Source: JAPPHA01 sp965220985 (lineage in GTDB: Bacteria > Pseudomonadota > Alphaproteobacteria > Rhodobacterales > Rhodobacteraceae). From it: a DNA stretch of 64,000 bases. A model generated the notes under the pieces. It was not told the DNA's origin and did no database searches. It saw only the letters and a program-made list of their open reading frames with translations. Positions 42,855-52,823 of this stretch are shown here, piece after piece. The first letter of the stretch is position 1. Each line of letters begins with the position of its first letter. The stretch spans positions 3,906,001-3,970,000 of the forward strand of contig OZ244854.1 in the NCBI GenBank assembly GCA_965220985.1, given 5' to 3'. Made by a program: the position numbers and the translations under genes.

Positions 42855-43889
42855 TCACTCCGGAATCAGTGCCCAGTGGTCGAGATCAAGCAAGATGCCC
42901 GGACGGTAGGCCCCGGATTCGGTTCGCGTCACATTGTCCTCGACCTCGGTCGTTGCGGCGACGAGCCGAAGCCTGAGCGCGCCAATTCCCGCAACCGACG
43001 TGGATGCGGTATCGATGACCTCGCTCCATGCGCGGATCGTGTCTCCGGCGAAGCACGGGTTGGCATGGGTCCCTGCGTTGATTGCCGCGACGAACTGGGC
43101 ATTGGCGAGGCCGTTGAACGAAAGGCTGCGCGCGAGGCTGATGATGTGGCCCCCGTAGACCAGCCTGCGGCCGTCCTCGCGAAGCGTCGCATCGAAGTGA
43201 ACCCGGGCCGTGTTCTGCCACAGGCGCGTGGCCGCCATGTGTTCGGCCTCTTCGATCGTGATCCGATCGGCGTGGTCGATGATCTCGCCCGGTGCGTAAT
43301 CGCCCAGACGATAGGGCTCGCCGGCAAGAGCGAAATCGTAGGCGCCAAAATCCAGCCCGTCCGGAACCGGCAGTTCAGACGGTCCGACGGCATCCTTCAA
43401 TTCGGGAACCGTAGTCGGCGGGGCCGGCGCTGACTGATCCCGCTTGCGAACCATGACCCAACGAACGAACTCGACAACCGTCTCGCCACGCTGGTTCGTG
43501 CCGCGAGTCCGCACCCAGACGATGCCGGTGCGCCCCGACGAATTCTCTTTCAAGCCGATGACGTCCGATGACGAGCGCAACGTGTCGCCGACATGGGCGG
43601 GGTGCAGGAAACGGCACTCTGCGTAGCCGAGATTGGCGACAGCATTGAGCGAGATGTCCGGAACCGACCGACCGAACACCACGTGAAAACAGCCGATCTC
43701 GTCGAACGGGGACGCAGGCAGCCCGCAGCTCCTCGCGAATTCGTCCGACGAATGCATGGCGAAACGCGCCGGATAGCACGAATGGTAGAGGGCCCGCTCC
43801 CCGCCGGATATGGTCCTCGGGGTCGCATGCTCGATGGTCTCGCCCAGTCGAAAATCCTCGAAGAAGCGCCCTTGACCAGCTTTTCCCAT
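42855..43889 (-). CDS. mch: Mesaconyl-CoA hydratase (2-methylfumaryl-CoA hydratase)
   Basis: Double hot-dog MaoC-type hydratase of 344 residues, converting mesaconyl-CoA to beta-methylmalyl-CoA late in the ethylmalonyl-CoA pathway. It opens with GRFFEDFRLGETIEHATPRTISGGE and continues VVFGRSVPDISLNAVANLGYAECRF and HPAHVGDTLRSSSDVIGLKENSSGRTGIV, which closely follow Rhodobacter Mch. A second hot-dog half has YAPGEIIDHADRITIEEAEHM and HFDATLREDGRRLVYGGHIISLARSL. I start at ATG 43889 (GAGG upstream), not at 44009. Malyl-CoA lyase, its usual partner, is not in the window. It is divergent from mdh. Confidence 0.92.
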   Translation of the reverse strand: MGKAGQGRFFEDFRLGETIEHATPRTISGGERALYHSCYPARFAMHSSDEFARSCGLPASPFDEIGCFHVVFGRSVPDISLNAVANLGYAECRFLHPAHVGDTLRSSSDVIGLKENSSGRTGIVWVRTRGTNQRGETVVEFVRWVMVRKRDQSAPAPPTTVPELKDAVGPSELPVPDGLDFGAYDFALAGEPYRLGDYAPGEIIDHADRITIEEAEHMAATRLWQNTARVHFDATLREDGRRLVYGGHIISLARSLSFNGLANAQFVAAINAGTHANPCFAGDTIRAWSEVIDTASTSVAGIGALRLRLVAATTEVEDNVTRTESGAYRPGILLDLDHWALIPE

Positions 43890-44144
43890 TACCGCCTCGC
43901 TCGTTCTTGTCTCGGGTCCGACGTCAACCCGACGGCGCGAACTCATCGACCCAATTGCTGCCGATGTCAATCGGCCGAACCGGCCATGTCGCCAAGGCGC
44001 GGGAATCATGAATCCAGCGCTGGTCGATCATGGCCATCGCGGGCAGAACGATGTGGTGTCACGGGCACAACCTTGCTTGCTCTTTGGGCGGAATGGCGAT
44101 ACCCATCGGCACCACCACGGCGGCTGAGAAGTGAAGGAACGAAA

Positions 44145-45113
44145 ATGGCACGACGCAAGATCGCGATGATCGGGGCCGGTCAGATCGGCGGGACAATGGC
44201 CCACATGGCAAGCCAGCGCGAACTCGGAGACATCGTTCTGTTCGACATCGTCGATGGCATTCCGCAGGGCAAGGCGCTCGACATCGCGGAAAGTGGCCCG
44301 GTCGATGGCTTCAATGCGGCGCTTTCAGGAACCGGCAGCTATTCCGATATCGCCGGCGCAGACGTCTGCATCGTCACCGCCGGCATCCCGAGGCGACCGG
44401 GAATGAGCCGCGACGACCTGCTCGAAGTCAATCTCAAGGTCATGAAGTCCGTCGGCGAAGGCATTCGGGAGAATGCGCCGGACGCATTCGTGATCTGCAT
44501 CACCAATCCGCTCGATGCCATGGTCTGGGCATTGCAGAAGTATTCGGGGCTTCCGTCAAATCAGGTGTGCGGCATGGCGGGCGTGCTGGACAGCGCCCGA
44601 TTCCGTTATTTCCTCGCCCAGGAATTCAACGTCTCCGTCGAGGATGTCACGGCCTTCGTGCTTGGCGGTCACGGTGACACGATGGTGCCGCTCGTCAGAT
44701 ACTCGACCGTCGCCGGGATCCCGCTTCCCGATCTGGTCGACATGGGGTGGACAACCGCCGATCGGGTCGACGAGATCGTCCAGCGCACCCGCGACGGCGG
44801 CGCGGAGATCGTCGGGCTGATGAAGACCATGTCGGCCTTTGTTGCGCCGGGAGCGTCGGCAATCGCGATGACCGAATCGTATTTGCGCGATCGAAAGAGG
44901 GTGCTTCCGTGCGCTGCGCACGTGAAGGGCATCTACGGTGTCGACGACCTTTATGTCGGCGTGCCCACGGTGATCGGTGCGGGCGGAATCGAGAGAATTG
45001 TCGAAATTCGGCTCAATGCCGAAGAGCAGGCGATGTTCGACCGGTCTGTCGAGGCCGTCAGGTCGCTGATGAAGGCATGTCAGGCCATCGATCCCGGCCT
45101 CGGCGATGGTTGA
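44145..45113 (+). CDS. mdh: Malate dehydrogenase
   Basis: NAD-dependent malate dehydrogenase of the LDH-like type, 322 residues, oxidising malate to oxaloacetate. It has the dinucleotide motif IGAGQIGG (9-16) with D34 selecting NAD, the substrate arginines in GIPRRPGMSRDDLL, and the catalytic histidine H176 in LGGHGDTMVPL. It starts at ATG 44145; the open frame extends upstream but without family similarity. It leads the mdh-sucCDAB-lpd series, although 200 bases separate it from sucC. Confidence 0.97.
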   Translation: MARRKIAMIGAGQIGGTMAHMASQRELGDIVLFDIVDGIPQGKALDIAESGPVDGFNAALSGTGSYSDIAGADVCIVTAGIPRRPGMSRDDLLEVNLKVMKSVGEGIRENAPDAFVICITNPLDAMVWALQKYSGLPSNQVCGMAGVLDSARFRYFLAQEFNVSVEDVTAFVLGGHGDTMVPLVRYSTVAGIPLPDLVDMGWTTADRVDEIVQRTRDGGAEIVGLMKTMSAFVAPGASAIAMTESYLRDRKRVLPCAAHVKGIYGVDDLYVGVPTVIGAGGIERIVEIRLNAEEQAMFDRSVEAVRSLMKACQAIDPGLGDG

Positions 45114-45313
45114 AATTGCAGCGTCGGCGCGGCCCGTACGGTCGAGATGGTTTCGAACAGGGAATCGGGAATGGACAATCGGCCCGTAAAGGATGTGATT
45201 CCGTCGCGAAATTCGCCCGATGCCCGCATTTTTCCGCTGACGCGCGCAATATCGATTGTCGAGAACCGCTCCCGTCGTCTATTGACCGGTCACAGACAGC
45301 AGGCTGAGTGCAG

Positions 45314-46507
45314 ATGAACATTCACGAACACCAGGCGAAGGACCTCCTGCGGAGCTTCGGCGTCCCCGTTGCAAATGGTCGCGCGATCACCGCATTCGGC
45401 GAGGCCGCATCGGCGATTCAGGAACTCTCCGGGCCCATCCGGGTCGTCAAGGCCCAGATCCACGCCGGCGGTCGCGGCAAGGGCCGCTTCGCGGATGCGC
45501 CGGAAGGCGCGCCTGGCGGCGTTCGAGTCACCAAGTCGAGCGAGGAGGCCGAACAGGCCGTGGCCGACATGCTTGGTCGGACGCTCGTCACGCACCAGAC
45601 AGGCCCAGAAGGCAAGAAGGTGCAACGTGTCTACGTGGAAGAAGGCTGCGACATTCGTCGCGAACTCTACCTCGCCTTGCTGATCGATCGCGGGACATCC
45701 CGCCTGTCCTTCGTTGCCTCGACCGAAGGCGGCATGGACATCGAGGAGGTCGCGGCATCAACGCCTGAGCGAATTCTCACCGTGACGATCGACCCCGCAT
45801 CGGGGATTTCGGATTTCCACGCCAGAAAGATCGCGTTCGGCCTCGGATTGACCGGGCCGGCGATCCGCGACTGCCGAAATCTGGTCAGCAAACTCTACGA
45901 GATGTTCGTGTCGAAAGACTGCGAACTGGTCGAGATCAACCCGCTGGTCGTCGATGGCGAGGATCGGCTGATTTGCCTCGATGCCAAGGTGAGTTTCGAC
46001 GGCAATGCGCTCGACCGGCATCCCGACATCAAGGCGCTGCGGGATCTCGCCGAAGAGGACGAGCGCGAAGTCTCTGCATCGGAATTCGGGCTGAACTACA
46101 TTGCTCTGGACGGCGAGATAGGTTGTCTGGTGAACGGCGCCGGGCTGGCCATGGCGACAATGGACATCATCAAGCTCTACGGATCCGAACCGGCCAATTT
46201 CCTCGATGTCGGCGGCGGCGCGACCCGCGAACAGGTGACCGAGGCCTTCAAGCTCATCACCTCGGACCCCAAGGTCAAGGGAATACTGGTGAACATTTTC
46301 GGCGGCATCATGCGGTGCGACGTGATCGCCGAAGGAATCGTCTCGGCAGTCCGGGACGTCGGGCTTCACGTCCCGCTGGTGGTTCGACTCGAAGGCACCA
46401 ATGTCGAGATCGGACAGGAGATCCTGAGCAACAGCGGTCTTGGCATTTCGACTGCGAGCGATCTCGGCGATGCTGCGCGGCAGATCATCGCCGAAGTCAG
46501 AGCATAA
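45314..46507 (+). CDS. sucC: Succinate-CoA ligase (ADP-forming) beta subunit
   Basis: Beta subunit of succinyl-CoA synthetase, 397 residues. It binds nucleotide through its ATP-grasp domain and makes substrate-level ATP or GTP. Family marks are MNIHEHQAKDLLRSFGVPV, VVKAQIHAGGRGKGRFA, CELVEINPLVVDGEDRLICLDAKVSFD and NIFGGIMRCDVIAEGI. I prefer ATG 45314 because the canonical N-terminus starts there; an in-frame GTG two codons earlier (45308) is the alternative. sucD follows after 16 bases. Confidence 0.97.
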   Translation: MNIHEHQAKDLLRSFGVPVANGRAITAFGEAASAIQELSGPIRVVKAQIHAGGRGKGRFADAPEGAPGGVRVTKSSEEAEQAVADMLGRTLVTHQTGPEGKKVQRVYVEEGCDIRRELYLALLIDRGTSRLSFVASTEGGMDIEEVAASTPERILTVTIDPASGISDFHARKIAFGLGLTGPAIRDCRNLVSKLYEMFVSKDCELVEINPLVVDGEDRLICLDAKVSFDGNALDRHPDIKALRDLAEEDEREVSASEFGLNYIALDGEIGCLVNGAGLAMATMDIIKLYGSEPANFLDVGGGATREQVTEAFKLITSDPKVKGILVNIFGGIMRCDVIAEGIVSAVRDVGLHVPLVVRLEGTNVEIGQEILSNSGLGISTASDLGDAARQIIAEVRA

Positions 46508-46523
46508 CCGGAAGGAATCCGTC

Positions 46524-47411
46524 ATGGCCGTACTTGTGGACAAGGACACGCGGGTGATCTGCCAGGGTCTGACCGGGCGGCACGGGTCGTTCCATTCCGA
46601 ACAGGCGATCGCATACGGAACCGCGATGGTCGGTGGCGTGACCCCGGGCAAGGGCGGCACGACCCACCTCGGGCTCCCGGTCTTCGACACCGTCGCTGAT
46701 GCGCGCGCGGCCACTGGAGCCAACGCCAGCGCGATCTACGTCCCGCCCCCGTTTGCGGGCGATGCCATTCTCGAAGCCATCGATGCCGGGATCGAACTGA
46801 TCGTGTGCATCACCGAAGGCATACCGGTTCTGGACATGCTCAAGGTCAAGCGAGTCCTCGACAACAGCGATTCGCGGCTTATCGGTCCCAATTGCCCGGG
46901 CGTGATCACGCCGGATGCATGCAAGATCGGCATCATGCCTGGTCACATTCATCTGCGCGGATCTGTCGGCGTCGTGTCCCGGTCCGGAACGCTGACCTAC
47001 GAGGCCGTCGGGCAGACGACCGGGATCGGCCTCGGCCAGTCCACCTGCGTCGGCCTCGGCGGCGACCCGATCAAGGGCACGGAGTTCATCGACATTCTCG
47101 ACATGTTCCTCGATGACGACGAGACCGAATCCATCATCATGATCGGCGAAATCGGCGGCGCAGCTGAAGAGGAAGCCGCGGCATACCTAGCCGCAGAGAA
47201 GCAAAAGGGCCGTTCCAAGCCGGTTGCGGGCTTCATTGCTGGCCGCACGGCGCCTCCCGGTCGCCGCATGGGCCATGCGGGGGCCATTGTCTCGGGCGGC
47301 AAGGGAACGGCGGACGGCAAGATCAAGGCCATGAACGCTGCCGGCATCGTCATTGCGGAGAGTCCAGCGAGTCTTGGCGATGCGGTGCGGGAGGCAATCG
47401 CGTGCGCCTGA
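46524..47411 (+). CDS. sucD: Succinate-CoA ligase alpha subunit
   Basis: Alpha subunit, 295 residues, which binds CoA and carries the phosphohistidine intermediate. Features are VICQGLTGRHGSFHSEQAI, TPGKGGTTHLGLPVFDTV, IGPNCPGVITP, SRSGTLTYEAV and the phosphorylated histidine H251 in GRRMGHAGAIVSGGKG. A GAAGGA ribosome site lies eight bases before the ATG 46524. sucA follows after 88 bases. Confidence 0.98.
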   Translation: MAVLVDKDTRVICQGLTGRHGSFHSEQAIAYGTAMVGGVTPGKGGTTHLGLPVFDTVADARAATGANASAIYVPPPFAGDAILEAIDAGIELIVCITEGIPVLDMLKVKRVLDNSDSRLIGPNCPGVITPDACKIGIMPGHIHLRGSVGVVSRSGTLTYEAVGQTTGIGLGQSTCVGLGGDPIKGTEFIDILDMFLDDDETESIIMIGEIGGAAEEEAAAYLAAEKQKGRSKPVAGFIAGRTAPPGRRMGHAGAIVSGGKGTADGKIKAMNAAGIVIAESPASLGDAVREAIACA

Positions 47412-47499
47412 CCTCAGGGAGAGTGCGAGCCACGTCGAAGACTGCTTGAGCGCTCGCCGCCCGCCACTGTCCGGCACGGAATTGACCACGGAGGACGCG

Positions 47500-50481
47500 A
47501 TGAAAGACGGAGCCCCCCAATCGGATCAATCGGGCAATCGGGATCTTCACGCCTCGTCGTTCCTTCAGCGGAACAACGCCGAGTTCATCCGCCAGCTTCA
47601 TGTCCAGTATTGCGACAACCCCCATGCGGTTGACGAGGAATGGAGTCGCCTGTTCGCGGCGCTTGGCGATGACGGAAGTTCCGTCAAGCAGGAATCCGAC
47701 GGCCCGTCCTGGGCGCGGAAGGACTGGCCGGTGTCGGTCGACCCTTCGGTCATGGCGGCATTCAACTGGCATGGCGAAGAATCGGCAGAAGATCTTGCCA
47801 CCAAGATAAGGGCTCGAACCCCGGGGGTCCCCGGAACGGCGCTTCACGAAAGCCAGTTGCAGCAAGCGGTTCTCGATTCGATCAGAGCCCTGATGCTCAT
47901 CCGATCATTCAGAATCAGGGGACACCTCGCGGCGGACCTCGACCCGCTTGGCATGCGCGACACGGGCGGCCACGACGAGCTCGACCCGTCGTTCTACGGC
48001 TTCAGCGAATCCGACATGGACCGGCCGATCTTCCTCGACAATGTGCTCGGGCTCGAGACCGCAACCCTTCGCGAGATCATGGGCATCGTGCGACGGACCT
48101 ACTGCGGGACCTTCGCGCTTCAGTACATGCACATATCGGACCCGGCCGAGGCGGCATGGCTGAAGGAACGGATCGAGGGCTTCGGCAAGGAGATCGCCTT
48201 CACCAAGCGCGGACGCAAGGCGATCCTCAACAAGCTGGTGCATGCGGAAGAATTCGAGAAATTCCTTCACATCAAGCACACCGGCACCAAGCGTTTCGGC
48301 CTCGACGGCGGGGAAGCCCTGATTCCGGCGATGGAGCAGATCATCAAGCGCGGCGGCGCTCTCGGCGTGCGCGACATCGTCATCGGCATGCCCCATCGCG
48401 GACGCCTGAACGTGCTCGCCAACGTGATGGGCAAGCCGTTCAAGGCCATCTTCAACGAGTTCCAGGGCGGCAATTTCAAGCCGAACGAAGTCGACGGATC
48501 CGGCGATGTCAAGTATCACCTTGGCGCCTCGTCCGATCGCGAGTTCGACGACAACGTGGTTCACCTGTCGCTGACGGCCAATCCGTCGCATCTCGAGGCG
48601 GTCAATCCGGTCGTTCTTGGCAAGGTACGCGCCAAGCAGGAACAGCTTCGCGACGACAACAGGACGGCGGTCATGCCGATTCTGCTGCACGGCGACGCGG
48701 CCTTCGCGGGGCAAGGGGTCGTTGCGGAGTGCTTCGGCCTCTCCGGGCTTCGCGGGCACAAGACCGGCGGAACCATCCACATCGTGGTCAACAACCAGAT
48801 CGGTTTCACGACGGCGCCGCGGAATTCGCGTTCCTCGCCCTACCCGACCGACATCGCCCTGATGGTGGAAGCGCCGATCTTCCACGTCAACGGCGACGAT
48901 CCGGAGGCCGTTGTCCATGCCGCACGGGTCGCGACGGAGTTTCGTCAGAAATTCGGCAAGGACGTGGTCATCGACATATTCTGCTACCGCAGATTCGGCC
49001 ACAACGAGGGCGACGAACCGAGCTTCACCCAACCGATCATGTACTCGCGGATCAATCAGCACCAGACCACCCTGTCGCTGTACACTGATCGCCTGGTTCG
49101 CGACGGGCTGGTGTCCGCCTCCGAAATCGAGGAGTTGAGAACCGGTTTCCGCAAGCATCTTGACGAGGAATTCGAAGCCAGCAGGAGCTACAAGCCGAAC
49201 AAGGCCGACTGGCTCGACGGACGCTGGTCGCACCTTGATCGCAAGGACGAGATCTACCAGCGCGGAACGACAGGCGTTGACATGGCGGTTCTTGCCGAGG
49301 TCGGACAGGCCGTGACCAGGATACCGGGACACCTTCGCCCGCACCGCACCGTCGAGAGAATTTTCAACACACGCAAAAAGAACATCGAGGAAGGCAAGAC
49401 GATCGACTGGGCCCTGGCCGAAGCGCTGGCTTTCGGGTCATTGCTGGTCGAGGGACACCCGGTGCGCCTGTCCGGGCAGGACTGCACGCGCGGGACCTTC
49501 AGTCAGCGGCACTCGGGCATCATCGATCAGGACACGGAGGAGCGGTTTCTTCCGCTCAACCACATCCGCGACGGACAGGCGAGATTCGAGGTCATCGACA
49601 GCATGCTCTCGGAATACGCCGTGCTCGGCTACGAATACGGCTATTCGCTCGCCGAACCCAACGCGCTGACGATCTGGGAGGCGCAGTTCGGCGATTTCGC
49701 CAATGGCGCCCAGATCATGATCGACCAGTTCATCAGCGCAGGCGAAAGCAAGTGGCTGCGCATGTCGGGTCTGGTCATGCTGCTGCCGCACGGTTTCGAA
49801 GGCCAGGGCCCCGAACATTCCTCGGGACGGCTCGAGCGGTTCCTCCAGCTGTGCGCCGAGGACAACTGGATCGTCGCGAATTGCACGACGCCGGCCAACT
49901 ACTTTCACATTCTGCGACGCCAGATGTACCGGAATTTCCGGAAACCTCTGATCATCATGACGCCGAAGTCGCTGTTGCGGCACAAGCTGGCGGTCTCTGC
50001 CCTGGATGAGTTCGCGACCGACTCGAGCTTTCACCGGGTCTTGTGGGATGACGCCCAAAAGGGCCATTCAGACACGAAGCTGTATGCCGACAGCCGCATT
50101 CGTCGCTGCGTTCTGTGCTCGGGCAAGGTCTATTTCGATCTCCTCGCCGAGCGCGATGCGCGCGGCATCCGGGACATCTACATCATGCGGCTCGAACAGC
50201 TCTATCCTGTGCCGGCCATGTCGCTCACAAGCGAACTCAGCCGCTTCAAGAAGGCAGATTTCGTGTGGTGCCAGGAAGAGCCGAAGAACCAGGGGGCGTG
50301 GAGTTTCATCGAACCGAACCTCGAATGGGTTCTGAACCGGTGCAAGGCGCGCCATACCCGGCCGATCTTCGTGGGTCGTCGGGCCTCGGCGTCACCGGCG
50401 ACGGGACTGGCACGACAGCATCAGAGCGAACAAGAGGCGCTTGTCGATCGGGCGCTCACCATTGATGGGAAACAGAAATGA
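47500..50481 (+). CDS. sucA: 2-oxoglutarate dehydrogenase E1 component
   Basis: ThDP-dependent E1 of the 2-oxoglutarate dehydrogenase complex, 993 residues. The N-terminal binding segment SSFLQRNNAEFIRQLHVQYC docks to E2. The ThDP domain includes IGMPHRGRLNVLANVMGKP, HLGASSDREF and FHVNGDDPEAVVHAARVA. The transketolase-like half has FSQRHSGIIDQDTEE, EAQFGDFANGAQIMIDQF and LLPHGFEGQGPEHSS. I start at ATG 47500, with GGAGGA five bases upstream. The stop overlaps the sucB start (ATGA). Confidence 0.98.
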   Translation: MKDGAPQSDQSGNRDLHASSFLQRNNAEFIRQLHVQYCDNPHAVDEEWSRLFAALGDDGSSVKQESDGPSWARKDWPVSVDPSVMAAFNWHGEESAEDLATKIRARTPGVPGTALHESQLQQAVLDSIRALMLIRSFRIRGHLAADLDPLGMRDTGGHDELDPSFYGFSESDMDRPIFLDNVLGLETATLREIMGIVRRTYCGTFALQYMHISDPAEAAWLKERIEGFGKEIAFTKRGRKAILNKLVHAEEFEKFLHIKHTGTKRFGLDGGEALIPAMEQIIKRGGALGVRDIVIGMPHRGRLNVLANVMGKPFKAIFNEFQGGNFKPNEVDGSGDVKYHLGASSDREFDDNVVHLSLTANPSHLEAVNPVVLGKVRAKQEQLRDDNRTAVMPILLHGDAAFAGQGVVAECFGLSGLRGHKTGGTIHIVVNNQIGFTTAPRNSRSSPYPTDIALMVEAPIFHVNGDDPEAVVHAARVATEFRQKFGKDVVIDIFCYRRFGHNEGDEPSFTQPIMYSRINQHQTTLSLYTDRLVRDGLVSASEIEELRTGFRKHLDEEFEASRSYKPNKADWLDGRWSHLDRKDEIYQRGTTGVDMAVLAEVGQAVTRIPGHLRPHRTVERIFNTRKKNIEEGKTIDWALAEALAFGSLLVEGHPVRLSGQDCTRGTFSQRHSGIIDQDTEERFLPLNHIRDGQARFEVIDSMLSEYAVLGYEYGYSLAEPNALTIWEAQFGDFANGAQIMIDQFISAGESKWLRMSGLVMLLPHGFEGQGPEHSSGRLERFLQLCAEDNWIVANCTTPANYFHILRRQMYRNFRKPLIIMTPKSLLRHKLAVSALDEFATDSSFHRVLWDDAQKGHSDTKLYADSRIRRCVLCSGKVYFDLLAERDARGIRDIYIMRLEQLYPVPAMSLTSELSRFKKADFVWCQEEPKNQGAWSFIEPNLEWVLNRCKARHTRPIFVGRRASASPATGLARQHQSEQEALVDRALTIDGKQK

Positions 50482-52043
50482 CCGAAATTCGCGTGCCCGC
50501 ACTGGGAGAAAGCGTAACCGAAGCGACACTTGCCTCCTGGACCAAGCAGGTTGGCGACCCGGTCGCGGCTGACGAGATCGTTTGCGAACTGGAAACCGAC
50601 AAGGTGTCGGTCGAGGTGCCGTCGCCGGCATCGGGCGTGATCGCGGAGATTCTGGTCACCGCCGGCGAAACCGTCGGTGTCGACGCCCTGCTCGCCACGA
50701 TATCGCAAAGCGCCGATGCGGTTGCACCGAAACCCTCAAAGGATGGCGGTGACACGCCGGCCGAGGCCGAACCGACGACCGGTTCTGCATCCGGCGGCGA
50801 ATCTGTCGACGTCGTTGTCCCGTCCTTGGGCGAGAGCGTCACCGAGGCGGTCATTTCGACCTGGAACGTGAAGGAAGGCGATCAGGTTTCGGCAGATGAC
50901 ACGATGTGCGAACTCGAAACCGACAAGGTCTCGCTCGAAGTCAATGCCCCGACTTCCGGCACGGTGTCGCGGTTGCTTGCGAGCGCCGGCGCCACGGTCG
51001 CCCCCGGCGACAGGATCGCCGAAATCAGCGCGGGCGATGGAGCCGGAGCTGCCCCCGCTGCATCGCGCGGCGAGGGCGACGCTCCGTCGGCGCGCAAACT
51101 GATGGAAGAGCATGGAATCGATCGGGCGGATGTCAAGGGAACCGGTCGCGACGGGCGCGTCATGAAACCGGATGTCCTCGACGCCGTATCCCGGGGAGCG
51201 GGAGCGCCGTCGTCATCCGACCGGGCCGAAGCCAAGAGCGCAGCGGCCGACGCCAAGGCCCCGACCGGACGAGCCGACACCCCTGCTCTTGGGTCATTGC
51301 CGTTGCCGGAATCCCGCTCGGAGCCGGCTGCGGTCGAGAGCGCCGCGCGCGAGGAACGGGTGCGCATGACGCGGCTTCGCTCGACGATTGCCCGCCGCTT
51401 GAAGGAAGCTCAGAGCACGGCCGCGATCCTGACGACCTGGAACGAGGTCGACATGACATCGGTCATGGAAATGCGCGCCGAGTTCAAGGAGGTCTTCGAG
51501 AAGAAGCACGGTGTCCGACTGGGCTTCATGTCATTTTTCACGAAGGCATGCTGCATTGCGCTGAAGGAGATTCCGGAGATCAATGCGGAGATCGACGGCG
51601 ACGAAATTGTCTTCAAGAGCTACGTCAACATGGGGGTTGCGGTCGGGACCCCAGCGGGGCTGGTGGTTCCTGTCATCCGCGACGCCGATCAGCTCGATCT
51701 TGCCGGAATCGAAACCCGGCTGACGCAGCTGGGCACGCTTGCGCGCGACGGGCAGCTGTCGATTGCGGACCTCCAGGGGGGAACCTTCACGATCTCGAAT
51801 GGCGGCGTTTACGGCTCGCTGATGTCTTCGCCGATTCTCAATCCTCCCCAATCGGGCATCCTCGGCATGCACAAGATCCAGCAACGCCCTGTTGTCCTGA
51901 ACGGAGAAATCGTCGCGCGCCCGATGATGTACCTGGCGCTTTCGTACGATCACAGAATCGTTGACGGAAAAGGCGCCGTGACCTTCCTTGTTCGGGTCAA
52001 GGAGGTGCTCGAGGATCCGCGCCGGTTGTTGATGGATCTGTGA
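50478..52043 (+). CDS. sucB: 2-oxoglutarate dehydrogenase E2 (dihydrolipoyl succinyltransferase), two lipoyl domains
   Basis: Core acyltransferase of the complex, 521 residues, longer than the usual 400 because it has two lipoyl domains. Lipoyl lysines are K42 and K150, both in CELETDKVS. Low-complexity Ala/Pro/Ser linkers separate them from the E1/E3-binding domain (SARKLMEEHGIDRADVKGTG, about 205-225) and a second linker. The catalytic domain (about 295-521) has YDHRIVDG with H492 and D496. SFFTKACCIALKEIPEINA supports succinyl rather than acetyl specificity. The ATG overlaps the sucA stop. Confidence 0.97.
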   Translation: MTEIRVPALGESVTEATLASWTKQVGDPVAADEIVCELETDKVSVEVPSPASGVIAEILVTAGETVGVDALLATISQSADAVAPKPSKDGGDTPAEAEPTTGSASGGESVDVVVPSLGESVTEAVISTWNVKEGDQVSADDTMCELETDKVSLEVNAPTSGTVSRLLASAGATVAPGDRIAEISAGDGAGAAPAASRGEGDAPSARKLMEEHGIDRADVKGTGRDGRVMKPDVLDAVSRGAGAPSSSDRAEAKSAAADAKAPTGRADTPALGSLPLPESRSEPAAVESAAREERVRMTRLRSTIARRLKEAQSTAAILTTWNEVDMTSVMEMRAEFKEVFEKKHGVRLGFMSFFTKACCIALKEIPEINAEIDGDEIVFKSYVNMGVAVGTPAGLVVPVIRDADQLDLAGIETRLTQLGTLARDGQLSIADLQGGTFTISNGGVYGSLMSSPILNPPQSGILGMHKIQQRPVVLNGEIVARPMMYLALSYDHRIVDGKGAVTFLVRVKEVLEDPRRLLMDL

Positions 52044-52059
52044 CGGAACCGACTGCGCA

Positions 52060-52755
52060 TTGCTTCGATTCGATCATTTCGCTGTTGGCGCCAGCACCTT
52101 GGACGCCGGCAACCAGTGGGCGAAGCGCAACCTCGGGATCGAAGTCCCGCCTGGCGGACAGCACCTGCAGATGGCAACCCACAACCTGGTCACGGCGACC
52201 GGGGCCGACACATATCTCGAGGTGATAGCCGTCGATCCGGCGGGGGTGGCACCGAGGCGGCCGCGATGGTTCGGACTTGATGATGCACGTATCATCGAGC
52301 GGCTCGCATCATCGCCTGCCCCGCTCGCCTGGGTCGCTTCGACCATGGATCTCGAGGATGAGTGCAGGACTGCACGAGAGCTTGGAATAGATGTCGGTCG
52401 TCCAGTCGCGATGTCACGAGACGGATTGAGTTGGCGAATGGCATTGACCGACGACGGGTTTCCCGCACTTGGCGGCGCGGCACCCTTGATCATCGAGTGG
52501 CCGCCCGGAGAGCATGTTGCAGGACGGATGGTTGATCTGGGCATTCGAATTCGTGAGATTTCGATTGAGACACCGCATGCCGACCAACTGAACGAGTTGC
52601 TCGAGGCGCTCAACCTGGACGATCGGGACAGCATCCTTCGGGTGACCGAGGCGCCTTCGGCAGAAGAATCGAATCTGAGCGTCAGGCTCGAGCGGTCTCA
52701 AGAGGTCAACTGCGTATTGAGTCAGGTTCAGGACAGGGTTATCGGTCATTCGTGA
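52060..52755 (+). CDS. VOC/glyoxalase-like domain protein
   Basis: A 231-residue protein starting LRFDHFAVGASTLDAGNQWAK, typical of the glyoxalase-like (Pfam 13468) branch of the vicinal oxygen chelate superfamily. Candidate metal ligands are the histidine in FDHFAVGA and Glu54 in TYLEVIAVDP. The second half is an imperfect repeat of the fold (IREISIETPHADQLNELLEAL). No substrate can be named. It starts at a TTG 16 bases after sucB and precedes lpdA, so it sits inside the 2-oxoglutarate dehydrogenase cluster. Whether it has anything to do with the complex is unknown. Confidence 0.75.
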   Translation: MLRFDHFAVGASTLDAGNQWAKRNLGIEVPPGGQHLQMATHNLVTATGADTYLEVIAVDPAGVAPRRPRWFGLDDARIIERLASSPAPLAWVASTMDLEDECRTARELGIDVGRPVAMSRDGLSWRMALTDDGFPALGGAAPLIIEWPPGEHVAGRMVDLGIRIREISIETPHADQLNELLEALNLDDRDSILRVTEAPSAEESNLSVRLERSQEVNCVLSQVQDRVIGHS

Positions 52756-52823
52756 CCACTGCGGCTCGGGTGCGTCACCGTTGCAGCCCGAGACCTTCGA
52801 ATTGTTGACGAAAGGGAAGTTCA

